From: Neptunicella marina
Lineage (GTDB): Bacteria; Pseudomonadota; Gammaproteobacteria; Enterobacterales; Alteromonadaceae
DNA: 64,000 nt
Assembly: GCF_014270035.1 (NCBI RefSeq)
Contig: NZ_JACNEP010000006.1
Coordinates: forward strand, 124,001 to 188,000
Direction: 5' to 3'
Below the pieces are notes generated by a model that was not told the DNA's origin, did not search any database, and saw only the letters and a program-made list of their open reading frames with translations. Positions 48,190-56,855 of the stretch are shown here, piece by piece. The first letter of the stretch is position 1. Each line of letters opens with the position of its first letter. Both the position numbers and the translations under genes were made by a program.

Positions 48190-48705
48190 ATGCAACAACG
48201 TGGCTTTACATTAATCGAACTGATCATTGTGATCGTTATTCTGGGTATTCTGGCAGTAACGGCTGCACCTAAATTTATTGATGTGCAATCTGATGCACAA
48301 GGTGCGACATTAAAAAGTGTAAAAGCGGCGCTAACTACAGGTGCTCAGTTGGTTTATGCAAAATCTGCCTTAGTGGGTGAACAAAAAACAGCATATGCAG
48401 GTGATGCAACCAGTCAGGTTTCTGTTAATGGTGTCGATGTTTATACTGATTTTGGGTATCCAGCTTCTGCCGGTATTGACTCTGATAATGCTAAACTTGC
48501 CGCTTTTGTTGATTTGGATTTAACCAATGATTGGTATTTATCAACTCCCAGTTCCAGCAACTCAACCAGTGCTGGTACATTTGTTTTGACACCAGGAACA
48601 ACCAAACCAACCAATACATCTACCAACACATGTAAGGTCACTTATACTGATGCAGCAAATGAAAATACACCACCAACAGTGGTTGCTACTATTACTGGTT
48701 GCTAA
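48190..48705 (+). CDS. mshA: MSHA major pilin MshA
   Basis: This 171-residue prepilin has leader MQQRG, cut before FTLIELIIVIVILGILAVTA, with Glu5 of the mature protein. A Ser/Thr-rich surface region (PSSSNSTSAGTFVLTPGTTK) precedes two cysteines (NTCKVTY and the terminal TITGC) that would form the C-terminal disulfide loop. It forms the pilus fibre. TGAGG lies eight bases before ATG. It has 69 bases of its own upstream sequence, room for a separate promoter, and is followed by a hairpin. Confidence 0.93.
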   Translation: MQQRGFTLIELIIVIVILGILAVTAAPKFIDVQSDAQGATLKSVKAALTTGAQLVYAKSALVGEQKTAYAGDATSQVSVNGVDVYTDFGYPASAGIDSDNAKLAAFVDLDLTNDWYLSTPSSSNSTSAGTFVLTPGTTKPTNTSTNTCKVTYTDAANENTPPTVVATITGC

Positions 48706-48729
48706 GCCAAATTAGTACATTATTGTTTG

Positions 48730-48755
48730 ATAACGGCACTTTCGGGTGCCGTTAT
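48730..48755 (+). terminator. Hairpin between mshA and mshC
   Basis: TAACGGCAC (48731-48739) pairs perfectly with GTGCCGTTA (48746-48754) around TTTCGG, extendable by an A-T pair. The tail TTGTTC is weak. It probably acts as an attenuator or 3'-stabilising structure for the mshA message. Confidence 0.65.
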
Positions 48756-48773
48756 TGTTCAGGCATTTAAACA

Positions 48774-49292
48774 ATGCATAAAAGTAACGGGTTTACGCTG
48801 ATTGAGCTGATTGTGGTGATTATCATAGTCGGTATTTTATCTGTGGTGGTGGCTGCGCGTTTTCAGGGCAAAAGTGGATTTGCGGAATACACCTGGCAAA
48901 AACGCGGTATAGCGGCATTGCGTTATGTTCAGTTGCAAGCCATGCAGGATACATCCGCCACAAACAGTGGTGCGTGTTATCGGTTAAACGTGGATACCAC
49001 CAATAATCAATTTGGTTTACCGCCTGTTGCAGATTCCTGCTCAGACAATATTGATATTAATCGTCATTTAGCATCTTCCTCCGGCAATGGTGAAATGGAC
49101 AATGATGATGTGAGCATTTCATTGTCAGATAATACCAGCGGGATAATCAATGGCATCGGCTTTAACGGTTTAGGTCAGCCGGTAGATGCCGCTAATAATG
49201 CTATTTGTGTTAGTGGTTGTACCATGAGCTTTACTGATAGTCTTTCCGCTAATATTTGCATTGAGTCGCAGGGCTTTGTGCATGCCTGCTAG
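48774..49292 (+). CDS. mshC: MSHA minor prepilin MshC
   Basis: This 172-residue prepilin has leader MHKSNG before FTLIELIVVIIIVGILSVVVA, with Glu5 present. Globular-domain Cys residues (GACYRL, DSCSDN, ICVSGC, ICIESQ, HAC) suggest disulfides. It lies downstream of the mshA hairpin, so should be made in smaller amounts. It overlaps mshD by 11 bases. Confidence 0.88.
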   Translation: MHKSNGFTLIELIVVIIIVGILSVVVAARFQGKSGFAEYTWQKRGIAALRYVQLQAMQDTSATNSGACYRLNVDTTNNQFGLPPVADSCSDNIDINRHLASSSGNGEMDNDDVSISLSDNTSGIINGIGFNGLGQPVDAANNAICVSGCTMSFTDSLSANICIESQGFVHAC

Positions 49293-49830
49293 TCATTTTC
49301 GCTCATTCGCCAGAGGCTTTAATTTAATCGAACTGATTATTGGTATGTTGTTGTTTGCAGCATCAATGGCGGTGATTTTCACCCTTATAGTGCCGCAGTC
49401 TAAACAAAGTATTGATCCGATCTTTCAGGTACGGGCCACCGAATTAGCTCAGTCAATGCTCAATGAAATTATGGTCAAAAGCTTTGACCAACAATCAGAT
49501 CGATCTGAGGGCGTATTTTTGTGTGGCAGTGGTGCTGAAAATGCACCTGATTGCACTGCACCTGATGCATTAGGCCCGGATGGAACTGAAACACGAATTA
49601 ATTTCAATGATGTCGATGATTACAATGGATTAACCGTGGTGAACACGGGTACAGGTGCCAACATAAGTGATCTGTATACCGGGTTTAGTCTTAATGTGGT
49701 GGTGTTTTATGACGCCAATATGGATGGAATTGATGACAATGCCGTGGGAGCCAGCAAATATATTGGGGTGTCAGTTACTACCCCCAATGGTGAAATGATC
49801 GAGTTTGCCAGTTACCGGAGTAATTACTGA
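49282..49830 (+). CDS. mshD: MSHA minor prepilin MshD
   Basis: This 182-residue prepilin-like protein has a leader of about 12 residues ending in RG before FNLIELIIGMLLFAASMAVIFT, with Glu5. The mature domain has LAQSMLNEIMVKSFDQQ and CGSGAENAPDC. It is a minor pilin of the MSHA tip complex by position. ATG 49282 has AGGG eight bases upstream. The frame open to 49261 is inside mshC. It ends in a TGATG overlap with mshO. Confidence 0.87.
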   Translation: MPASHFRSFARGFNLIELIIGMLLFAASMAVIFTLIVPQSKQSIDPIFQVRATELAQSMLNEIMVKSFDQQSDRSEGVFLCGSGAENAPDCTAPDALGPDGTETRINFNDVDDYNGLTVVNTGTGANISDLYTGFSLNVVVFYDANMDGIDDNAVGASKYIGVSVTTPNGEMIEFASYRSNY

Positions 49831-50633
49831 TGCGGGTAATGCGCGGTTTCACACTGATGGAAATGATCATTGTGATGGTGATTCTGGGGGTGGTTAGTGT
49901 TGGGCTGGCAGGTGTCATTCGGTTTGGAACCCAGATTTTTACCGATGTAAGTTCACGCAATGCTGCGTTATCTGACAGTCGTTTTGCCCTTGAGCGCCTG
50001 AATCGTGAAGTCAGAACTGCGGTACCTAACAGTATCCGTGTCGCTGGTGATAGTAACGTGCAATGTGTTGAGTTTATGCCGATGGTCACCAGCACATTTT
50101 ATGAGACGATCCCGTTGAGTTCGCCGGCTGATAATTTTAAGGCGATTTTACCACCTGACTATGTTGCGACGTCACCTATGTATTTGGTGGTGTTCCCGCT
50201 GTCACCTAATGATGTTTATGATGCCAGTCGCAATAAACGTATTGCCATGTCGGCCTTTACTGCCCACCCTAGCGATTCAACATTACCTGCAACCATCACT
50301 ATGCCAGCGCCGGCAGCGTTTGCCTCGGATTCATCATTAAAACGTTTGTATATTGTGTCGCAGCCGGTCAGTTTTTGTGTGCGCAATCAAATGTTATATC
50401 GGTATGAGGGATATGCCATTCAGCTATTACAACCTACTTCAGTGGCTGATTTAGGGGCAGGTGTGCTGATGGCACAGAATATTGGTAATGAGCTGACTAG
50501 CCAGCATCCTTTTACTTTAGTTCCTCCAACACTGGCGCATAATGCTTATTTGGCGGTGTTTTTACGTTTTATGATGAATGATGATGAAGTTATCGAATTC
50601 AACAATGAAATTTATACCCTCAATGCACCATAA
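49830..50633 (+). CDS. mshO: MSHA minor prepilin MshO
   Basis: This 267-residue prepilin has leader MRVMRG before FTLMEMIIVMVILGVVSVGLAG, Glu5 present, and the family segment SRFALERLNREVRTAVPNSIRV. It is larger than the other minor pilins, as usual for MshO (PilW/PulJ-like). It begins in a TGATG overlap with mshD and its own 3' end overlaps mshP by 11 bases. Confidence 0.9.
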   Translation: MRVMRGFTLMEMIIVMVILGVVSVGLAGVIRFGTQIFTDVSSRNAALSDSRFALERLNREVRTAVPNSIRVAGDSNVQCVEFMPMVTSTFYETIPLSSPADNFKAILPPDYVATSPMYLVVFPLSPNDVYDASRNKRIAMSAFTAHPSDSTLPATITMPAPAAFASDSSLKRLYIVSQPVSFCVRNQMLYRYEGYAIQLLQPTSVADLGAGVLMAQNIGNELTSQHPFTLVPPTLAHNAYLAVFLRFMMNDDEVIEFNNEIYTLNAP

Positions 50634-51036
50634 GCAGTCGGGAAGCATGCTGGTACTGGCATTGTTCATTATTATTGTAATGACGTTGCTGGGTTTGAGT
50701 ATGAGCACTTTAATGTCCTCATCGGCTGATGCTGTTATTTATGAAGTCTATGGCCTTAGAGCACATAATGCTGCGCGGGTTGGTTTGGAAAGGAGGCTGG
50801 AAGCAATATTCTCATCTCGTCCGGCAGATGCCACTGCCTGTATAAATGAAACCTTTAGTTTTGACAGTGTCACAGGACTAAAAAACTGTCAGGCTGTGAC
50901 CAGCTGCAGTTCGCAGGCATATAACCTGGATGACGGTAATGCCAGCGCATTTTATTTTTCCAGTACGGGGCGTTGTGATGGTGGTCAGGTAACGGTAAGT
51001 CGCACCATAAAAGTTGATGCATTGGAGAGACAATGA
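50623..51036 (+). CDS. mshP: MSHA biogenesis protein MshP
   Basis: This 137-residue PilX-like protein has an N-terminal SGSMLVLALFIIIVMTLLGLS, the non-classical helix of this group without Glu5. A YGLRAHNAARVGLERRLEAIF segment and three or four Cys (ACINE, NCQAV, SCSSQ, RCDGG) follow. I chose ATG 50623 because it gives the usual short leader (MHHKQ) and an 11-base overlap like other joins here; ATG 50605 is also possible. No ribosome-binding site is visible, so reinitiation is likely. Confidence 0.82.
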   Translation: MHHKQSGSMLVLALFIIIVMTLLGLSMSTLMSSSADAVIYEVYGLRAHNAARVGLERRLEAIFSSRPADATACINETFSFDSVTGLKNCQAVTSCSSQAYNLDDGNASAFYFSSTGRCDGGQVTVSRTIKVDALERQ

Positions 51037-54000
51037 AGTGGTTTAAGTATTTATTTGTCTCTTTACTGACTCTTTTAAGCCATGTGGTGCAGGCAACCGA
51101 CTACAACTTGCCGGCTGATGTCGCATCGTTACCCGGCTCATGCAGCGGCTCCGGTTCGAGCATAAATTGCTCCGGTAATCTTATTTTTAACAGTGGAGAC
51201 CGCATTTTTGTTAGTCAGCCATTACAGCTAAATATTAGTGGTGATCTTACCTTTGGTACCAGTTTTGGTGCCAATGCTGGCGGACTGGTTAGTAATTTAA
51301 CCATTGTGGTAGCAGGAAACGTGAACCCCGGGCCGAGCAGCGAGATAAACGCCAGTCTGACGGTTTCCGGTTCAATCAATTCAAACGTTGATGTGCATCA
51401 TACTGGGGCGATGGTTATCACAGGTAATCTCAATCTGGGCAATGGCAGTACTGTGCGGGGTAATATTCAGGCCTCAACTTTGAATATTGGTGATAATGCG
51501 ACTATCAGTGGCAATATTAATGCTGGCACCATTACCGTGGGGCAGGGCAGTCGTATTACCGGCGACATCCAAACCACGAATATCAATATTAACGGCAGTA
51601 ATAGTGTTGTTGACGGTAATATCAATGCAACTGGCACAGTCGTGAATAATGGCACGGTTACTGGTTACGTGAATGCTGACACCATTAATGATAATAGCAA
51701 TGGCATAACTGACACGCTTGAATGTGATATTGATACCTCGGAAGGACCTAATACCGGCCCATGCGCTGGTGGACAACTAGCTCAATGGTTTGAATTTGAG
51801 GAAGCTGGCTGGTCAGGCGCTAACAGTGTGGTTGATAGTTCCGCTAACCGTTTTAATGGTCAGGCTCTGGGGAATGTTTCTCTGACCCTGTCGTCAAATC
51901 CAATCGCCTGTCAGGCAATTAATGTTCCTTATAACAACAGTACATCACAAACCGATGCGATAGATACGCGAGTTAATATTAATAGTCTGGGTACCAAAGG
52001 CACGATTTCTTTTTGGTACAAAAGCCAGCAGAACTGGCGTTCTTCAGGATTTAAAACCCTGATGGACGCCACCAATATCAGCGGCAACCCGGATTACTAT
52101 TTTGCTGCAGCAATTGATCAAAATGGCCGAATTAATTTTGTGGTACAGGACGGTGGGGCCAGAGCTTTGTGGGAATACACAGGAGAGCAAAATTTTACTG
52201 CTGGTAGTTGGGTACATATTGCGCTGACCTATGATTTTCCTTCGCGCGAATTAGGTATCTTTATCAATGGTAATGAAAGTTCGGCCGGACGAATTGTGGA
52301 AAATGGCTTCGATGGCAGCATGGGAACCTTTAATACATTGTATATTGGCGATAGCCATGCAAACTTTACTGCCTATGGTGCGAACTACGCATTGAGTTCA
52401 GCTAATGGTGAATTTGATAATGTGCGTATTTACAGTCAGGTCCAGACACAATCACAGATCAATACCGATCGGGCTAACAACACTGTCTGTTCCACCACAC
52501 CGGTTGCTCACTATCAGTTTGAACAAAATAACTGGAACAGTGCTGACACAGTGCTCGACTCCAGTGTTAATCACTACAACGGGAGTGCCATCGGTGCAGC
52601 GACTCCGGTTTTCCCATCAATTCAGAAGTCGTGTAAGGTGCTGAATGTGCCGGCTTCCAGCTCAACAACCACTAATAATGCAGTGGATACTCAGTTCCCT
52701 TTGAGTCAGTCCGGGAGCCGCGGAACCATTTCTTTCTGGTATCGCAGTAATCAGACCTGGAATTCAGGTGTTGCCCGGCAATTATTAGACGCGTCAACCG
52801 ATACACAGGGCAATGCAAACGACAAATACTTTTTCCTGACCCTTACCGATCAGGGTAGGTTACGTTTTGGTCTGGAAGACAGTGACGATAACGATCTGGA
52901 TGTGTATACCCAAAACTACGCTTTCGCAGCTAACGAATGGGTGCATATTGGTATTAGCTGGAATGTTGCAACATCCACATTAAATATTGTGGTAAACGGT
53001 AATCAGGCTAATTTGGTCAGTAATAACGGCATTCTAAATGGACAAATTGCCGGTTTTAATAGTTTATACATTGGTGATAATCGTTCCGGTTATGTGCTAA
53101 CCAATTTGTCCGGTACGGCAAATTCTGCTGACGGTCAGTTTGACGATGTACGAATTTATAATCGGCAATTAACCACGGCTAATATTGCGCAGGACATGGC
53201 TAATGTTACGCCCTGTGAGCAGCAGGTCGTATTTTATGAATTTGAGGAACTAAGCTGGGATAGTACCGGTGATGTTAAAGATGGCTCTGGCAACGATAAT
53301 AACGGCACGGCATATGGTAGTGCGACACCCTTGTTTCCTTCCAATCAGATATCCTGCAGGGTACTGGACGTACCATATAACAATACTGAAGGGGCGCGCA
53401 GTGCAGTAGATACCAATATTGATGTCAATGATATTGGTGATAAGGGTACGATTTCCTTTTGGTATAAAAGCAACAGTGCCTGGAACAGTGGCCAGTCAAG
53501 GCAATTATTTGATGGTACCAATGCGTCAACTCAAAGTGTGGGCACTGATCAGGTCTTCTTTCTTACCCTCTCAGAACAGGGACGATTGCATTTTTCTCTT
53601 GAAGATAGTGATGATCTCAATTTATGGGTATCGACCAATACCCGATATAGTTTTGCTGCCAATCAATGGGTACATATTGGTGTAACCTGGGATTTACCTA
53701 ATCAGCGTTTGTTAATTTATGTGAACGGGGTACAGCAGGGAACGTCTGGTGTGACCGAAACCGGTGTAGGCCCTTATATGGGGGACTATGCTCATTTGTA
53801 TTTTGGTGATAGCAGCACCAATTATGTGATTGCTAATCAACCCCATACGCATAATTCAGCTAACGGACAATTTGATGATGTGCGTATTTATAACTTTGCA
53901 CAAACCGCAACACAAATTTCTACGGATAGCAGCCAGACCAAGCCTTGTGGCGACGCCACTATTTTCTATAAATTTGAACAAAATCGTTGGTCTGGCGCTA

Positions 54001-56699
54001 ATACTGTGTTGGATTCATCGGGTAATGATCATCACGGTAGTCCGTTGGGACGGGTTCGACCAATCTTCCCTTCTACACAAAAGTCCTGTCTGGCGTTATG
54101 GGTGCCTAACAATACCAGTTACAGCACGCAGGATGGCGTACAAACTAATTTTGACCTCAATCAACTGGGGAATGCGGGCACGATATCGTTTTGGTATCAA
54201 AGTGCTGAATCCTGGACGGGAGCGGGCAGAACACGGATTTTGCTGGAAGCCACTCAGGATGCCAATAGCATGTTTGTATTAGGTATTAATTCAAGCGGAC
54301 AAGTTGTGGCGCAAGTGGCTGAATCTGATGGGGATTATAAACAAGCTTATACTAATAGTATTGCGACGCCCTCTGCCACCTGGACTCATATTGCCGTTGC
54401 CTGGGATGCGGTATCGGATAAATTGATTATCTATATTAATGGACAGAATGTGACCGCCGGTATTTCCGGCGCCTTTCTGGATGAGGGGCTTGCTAATGTG
54501 GGTAATCTTATTATTGGTGATAACAGCACGACTAGCTCCAGCTATTCACCTTCCGGTAATTCTGCCGACGGCTATTTTGACGATGTAAGAATTTATAGCT
54601 ATGTGCAGTCAGCCACTGAAGTTGATACTGATATGAACAATATCAGTCCTTGCTCCTATGTTGATCATTATCGTCTCGAAATTCCATCAGAAACATATAA
54701 TTGTGCACTGACTCCCGTTACGGTCAAGGCCTGTGGCAGTAACGATTGTTCCGTATTGTACGATCAGGTTTCCAGCCTTCGTATGTATTCGGATAGCGGT
54801 ACATTCAGTCAGACTGATCTGACCTTCACCGGAAGCACCCAAACTATATTGTCATCGCCCAATGTAGGACAAGTTGTATTAGGAATTTCGCGGCAAAACC
54901 CCTTTGCAGCACTGAAATGTTATAAAAATGGCGTACTCGATAACTGTATAATTGACGTGAAAAAGGGTGGATTAACTTTATCATGGCAAACTAAGTCCCC
55001 TACTCAGAATATCCCTGACCAATTGGCTCAAAAAGCACTGGATCAGGTGTTGTATGTGACCAATGACAGCGGCGGTGCCTGCGCTGCTAATCTGCAGGGA
55101 AAAGAGTTACAGGTTGGTGTTATCTGTAATGATCCTAATAGCTGCCATGCCAGCATGCTGAATCTGGGCGGTACCCAGCGGGTTAACACGGATCAGTTTA
55201 ATAGTACCGGTATTTATTTTGACGCCAGTGGTGAGGCTGCGATCCCGGCAAACTTCATTCGTTACGATGATGCTGGCCAAATTCAGCTAAAAGCCAGAGA
55301 CAGCGCGGGATTAACTGGTGGAGTAAGTAATCAGTTTATTTCGATTCCTGATTTAAAACTTAGTTATCTTGAAAATACCTCCGACCCAGCTAATAGTAAG
55401 TCATTGATTACTGCAGGTATTGAATTCGGATTACAGCTTACCGCGGTTGGACAAAACGATATTGTTACCCCTAACTATGTGCCGCATAAATTACAAATGA
55501 CGGTGATTCGTAATACACCTGCAACAGGTGGTGTTGAGGGGATATTAGGGGTGACCAGTGCTGGTGGGAATAAAAACTATTTAACTGGATCCGTGCCTCA
55601 AATCAGCGATAACGATAGCTTGTTATTTAATGTGACAAATGGGCAGTCGGTTGATGTTAAGGCCGATTATTCTGAAGTGGGGCAGATTACGCTAAATTTG
55701 CAGGATGCAGACTATTTTGGTTATCAACCTGGTATCCAGTCACCTCTGATTTTGGCACGTTTTATTCCTGCTTACTTTGATATTTCTGATAATACACCCT
55801 TGTTATCAAATACTTGTACAAGCGGAGGGTTTAGTTATGTGGGGCAGGAGTTAAGTTTTGCAACTGAGCCTGAATTTACCTATCTACCGTTTAATGCTAA
55901 ACAACAACCTATACATAATTATATCGGTGATTTAATGCGCTTAAATGCTCCTGGCGCCATTGCCATTAGCTCAAATAGTATTTTGTTTGCTGAATCATCA
56001 GCATTTAATGCGCAGGGAAGTATTTTGCAGACAATTGATAAAGGTACTCTGAACAATTTAAATGCTGGTGACCCGATATTGAAATTGAAGGATGCCAGAG
56101 TTAAATATGTGCTGGATACTAAACCACTTTCGCCCTTTGTATCTGAAATTGAATTGAGTCTCAGTGTTCCTGATGATGACGGGGTTTGCTACAACCGCGA
56201 TTACGCTGTAAATCCAACCCAGTGTGATAGTTATCAAATACATGACATTGCTGGTGCAGATTTGCGTTACGGTCGTTTAAGATTATTTGATACTTATGGT
56301 GCAGAGACCGAGTCCGTTGATTTGCCCATGACAACAGAATATTTCAACAGTAGCGGAAATTGGGTGACGAATGACGATGATAGTTGTACGACCTTTGACG
56401 CCAGTAACCTGCATTGGCACAGTAGCGCAGACCATTCGACTAATCAGGCATCAGATATCCCGGCTTTTAGTAATTCAGGTACATTTTTTGCTGGTAAATC
56501 AAATAGTTTGTTCGATAGTATTAACATAGCTGCGCCCGGAGCAGGTAATGCCCTGTCATTTCCGGTCATTATGGATGAACCTGATTATTTATATTTTGAT
56601 TGGGAGAAAGACGGAAACCTTCAGAGGCCAACTGCAATTGTAACCTTTGGTCATTTTCGCGGAAATGACCGGTTAATTAATTGGCGGGAAGTATTTTAA
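51033..56699 (+). CDS. mshQ: MSHA adhesin-like protein MshQ with four LamG-type modules
   Basis: This 1888-residue exported protein has a signal peptide (about residues 1-22). A repetitive Gly/Asn-rich beta-helix or bactofilin-like stretch (about 50-225; TVSGSINSN, TISGNINAGT, TVGQGSRITGDI) comes next. Four tandem LamG/concanavalin-like modules start at about residues 250, 492, 733 and 977. Each opens with a FEFEE/FEQNxW segment and V.DSSxNxxxG, has RGTISFWY-like and WVHIGI-like strands, and ends near ..GQFDDVRIYN. A C-terminal DUF6701 region ends in HFRGNDRLINWREVF. It is thought to be the large tip-associated component. It joins mshP by an ATGA overlap. Confidence 0.9.
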   Translation: MKWFKYLFVSLLTLLSHVVQATDYNLPADVASLPGSCSGSGSSINCSGNLIFNSGDRIFVSQPLQLNISGDLTFGTSFGANAGGLVSNLTIVVAGNVNPGPSSEINASLTVSGSINSNVDVHHTGAMVITGNLNLGNGSTVRGNIQASTLNIGDNATISGNINAGTITVGQGSRITGDIQTTNININGSNSVVDGNINATGTVVNNGTVTGYVNADTINDNSNGITDTLECDIDTSEGPNTGPCAGGQLAQWFEFEEAGWSGANSVVDSSANRFNGQALGNVSLTLSSNPIACQAINVPYNNSTSQTDAIDTRVNINSLGTKGTISFWYKSQQNWRSSGFKTLMDATNISGNPDYYFAAAIDQNGRINFVVQDGGARALWEYTGEQNFTAGSWVHIALTYDFPSRELGIFINGNESSAGRIVENGFDGSMGTFNTLYIGDSHANFTAYGANYALSSANGEFDNVRIYSQVQTQSQINTDRANNTVCSTTPVAHYQFEQNNWNSADTVLDSSVNHYNGSAIGAATPVFPSIQKSCKVLNVPASSSTTTNNAVDTQFPLSQSGSRGTISFWYRSNQTWNSGVARQLLDASTDTQGNANDKYFFLTLTDQGRLRFGLEDSDDNDLDVYTQNYAFAANEWVHIGISWNVATSTLNIVVNGNQANLVSNNGILNGQIAGFNSLYIGDNRSGYVLTNLSGTANSADGQFDDVRIYNRQLTTANIAQDMANVTPCEQQVVFYEFEELSWDSTGDVKDGSGNDNNGTAYGSATPLFPSNQISCRVLDVPYNNTEGARSAVDTNIDVNDIGDKGTISFWYKSNSAWNSGQSRQLFDGTNASTQSVGTDQVFFLTLSEQGRLHFSLEDSDDLNLWVSTNTRYSFAANQWVHIGVTWDLPNQRLLIYVNGVQQGTSGVTETGVGPYMGDYAHLYFGDSSTNYVIANQPHTHNSANGQFDDVRIYNFAQTATQISTDSSQTKPCGDATIFYKFEQNRWSGANTVLDSSGNDHHGSPLGRVRPIFPSTQKSCLALWVPNNTSYSTQDGVQTNFDLNQLGNAGTISFWYQSAESWTGAGRTRILLEATQDANSMFVLGINSSGQVVAQVAESDGDYKQAYTNSIATPSATWTHIAVAWDAVSDKLIIYINGQNVTAGISGAFLDEGLANVGNLIIGDNSTTSSSYSPSGNSADGYFDDVRIYSYVQSATEVDTDMNNISPCSYVDHYRLEIPSETYNCALTPVTVKACGSNDCSVLYDQVSSLRMYSDSGTFSQTDLTFTGSTQTILSSPNVGQVVLGISRQNPFAALKCYKNGVLDNCIIDVKKGGLTLSWQTKSPTQNIPDQLAQKALDQVLYVTNDSGGACAANLQGKELQVGVICNDPNSCHASMLNLGGTQRVNTDQFNSTGIYFDASGEAAIPANFIRYDDAGQIQLKARDSAGLTGGVSNQFISIPDLKLSYLENTSDPANSKSLITAGIEFGLQLTAVGQNDIVTPNYVPHKLQMTVIRNTPATGGVEGILGVTSAGGNKNYLTGSVPQISDNDSLLFNVTNGQSVDVKADYSEVGQITLNLQDADYFGYQPGIQSPLILARFIPAYFDISDNTPLLSNTCTSGGFSYVGQELSFATEPEFTYLPFNAKQQPIHNYIGDLMRLNAPGAIAISSNSILFAESSAFNAQGSILQTIDKGTLNNLNAGDPILKLKDARVKYVLDTKPLSPFVSEIELSLSVPDDDGVCYNRDYAVNPTQCDSYQIHDIAGADLRYGRLRLFDTYGAETESVDLPMTTEYFNSSGNWVTNDDDSCTTFDASNLHWHSSADHSTNQASDIPAFSNSGTFFAGKSNSLFDSINIAAPGAGNALSFPVIMDEPDYLYFDWEKDGNLQRPTAIVTFGHFRGNDRLINWREVF

Positions 56700-56755
56700 T
56701 TGAGTTGTTGGTTATAATAGTGGCTGCGACACTTGCGCTTTTCTCGACAACTCAA
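56700..56755 (+). repeat. Inverted repeat between mshQ and the PEGA/FGE gene
   Basis: TTGAGTTGT (56700-56708) and ACAACTCAA (56747-56755) form a perfect 9-bp inverted repeat with 38 bases between. A TATAAT (56713-56718) lies inside the loop without a good -35. It could be a long-loop terminator-like fold or a regulator site. Confidence 0.45.
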
Positions 56756-56855
56756 TAGCATAGGCGGTATTGTTGTGCCGGGTGACCGTCCATGGGCAGC
56801 AGACCATAAAAACAAAAAAGTAGTTTGCTTACGCGCAAAAAGTTGGAATGGAATA

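Noticed and set aside
51781-54650. DNA-level tandem repeat within mshQ
   Set aside because: The four modules are clear at protein level but have diverged in DNA; I see no long identical tracts that would mark recent duplication.
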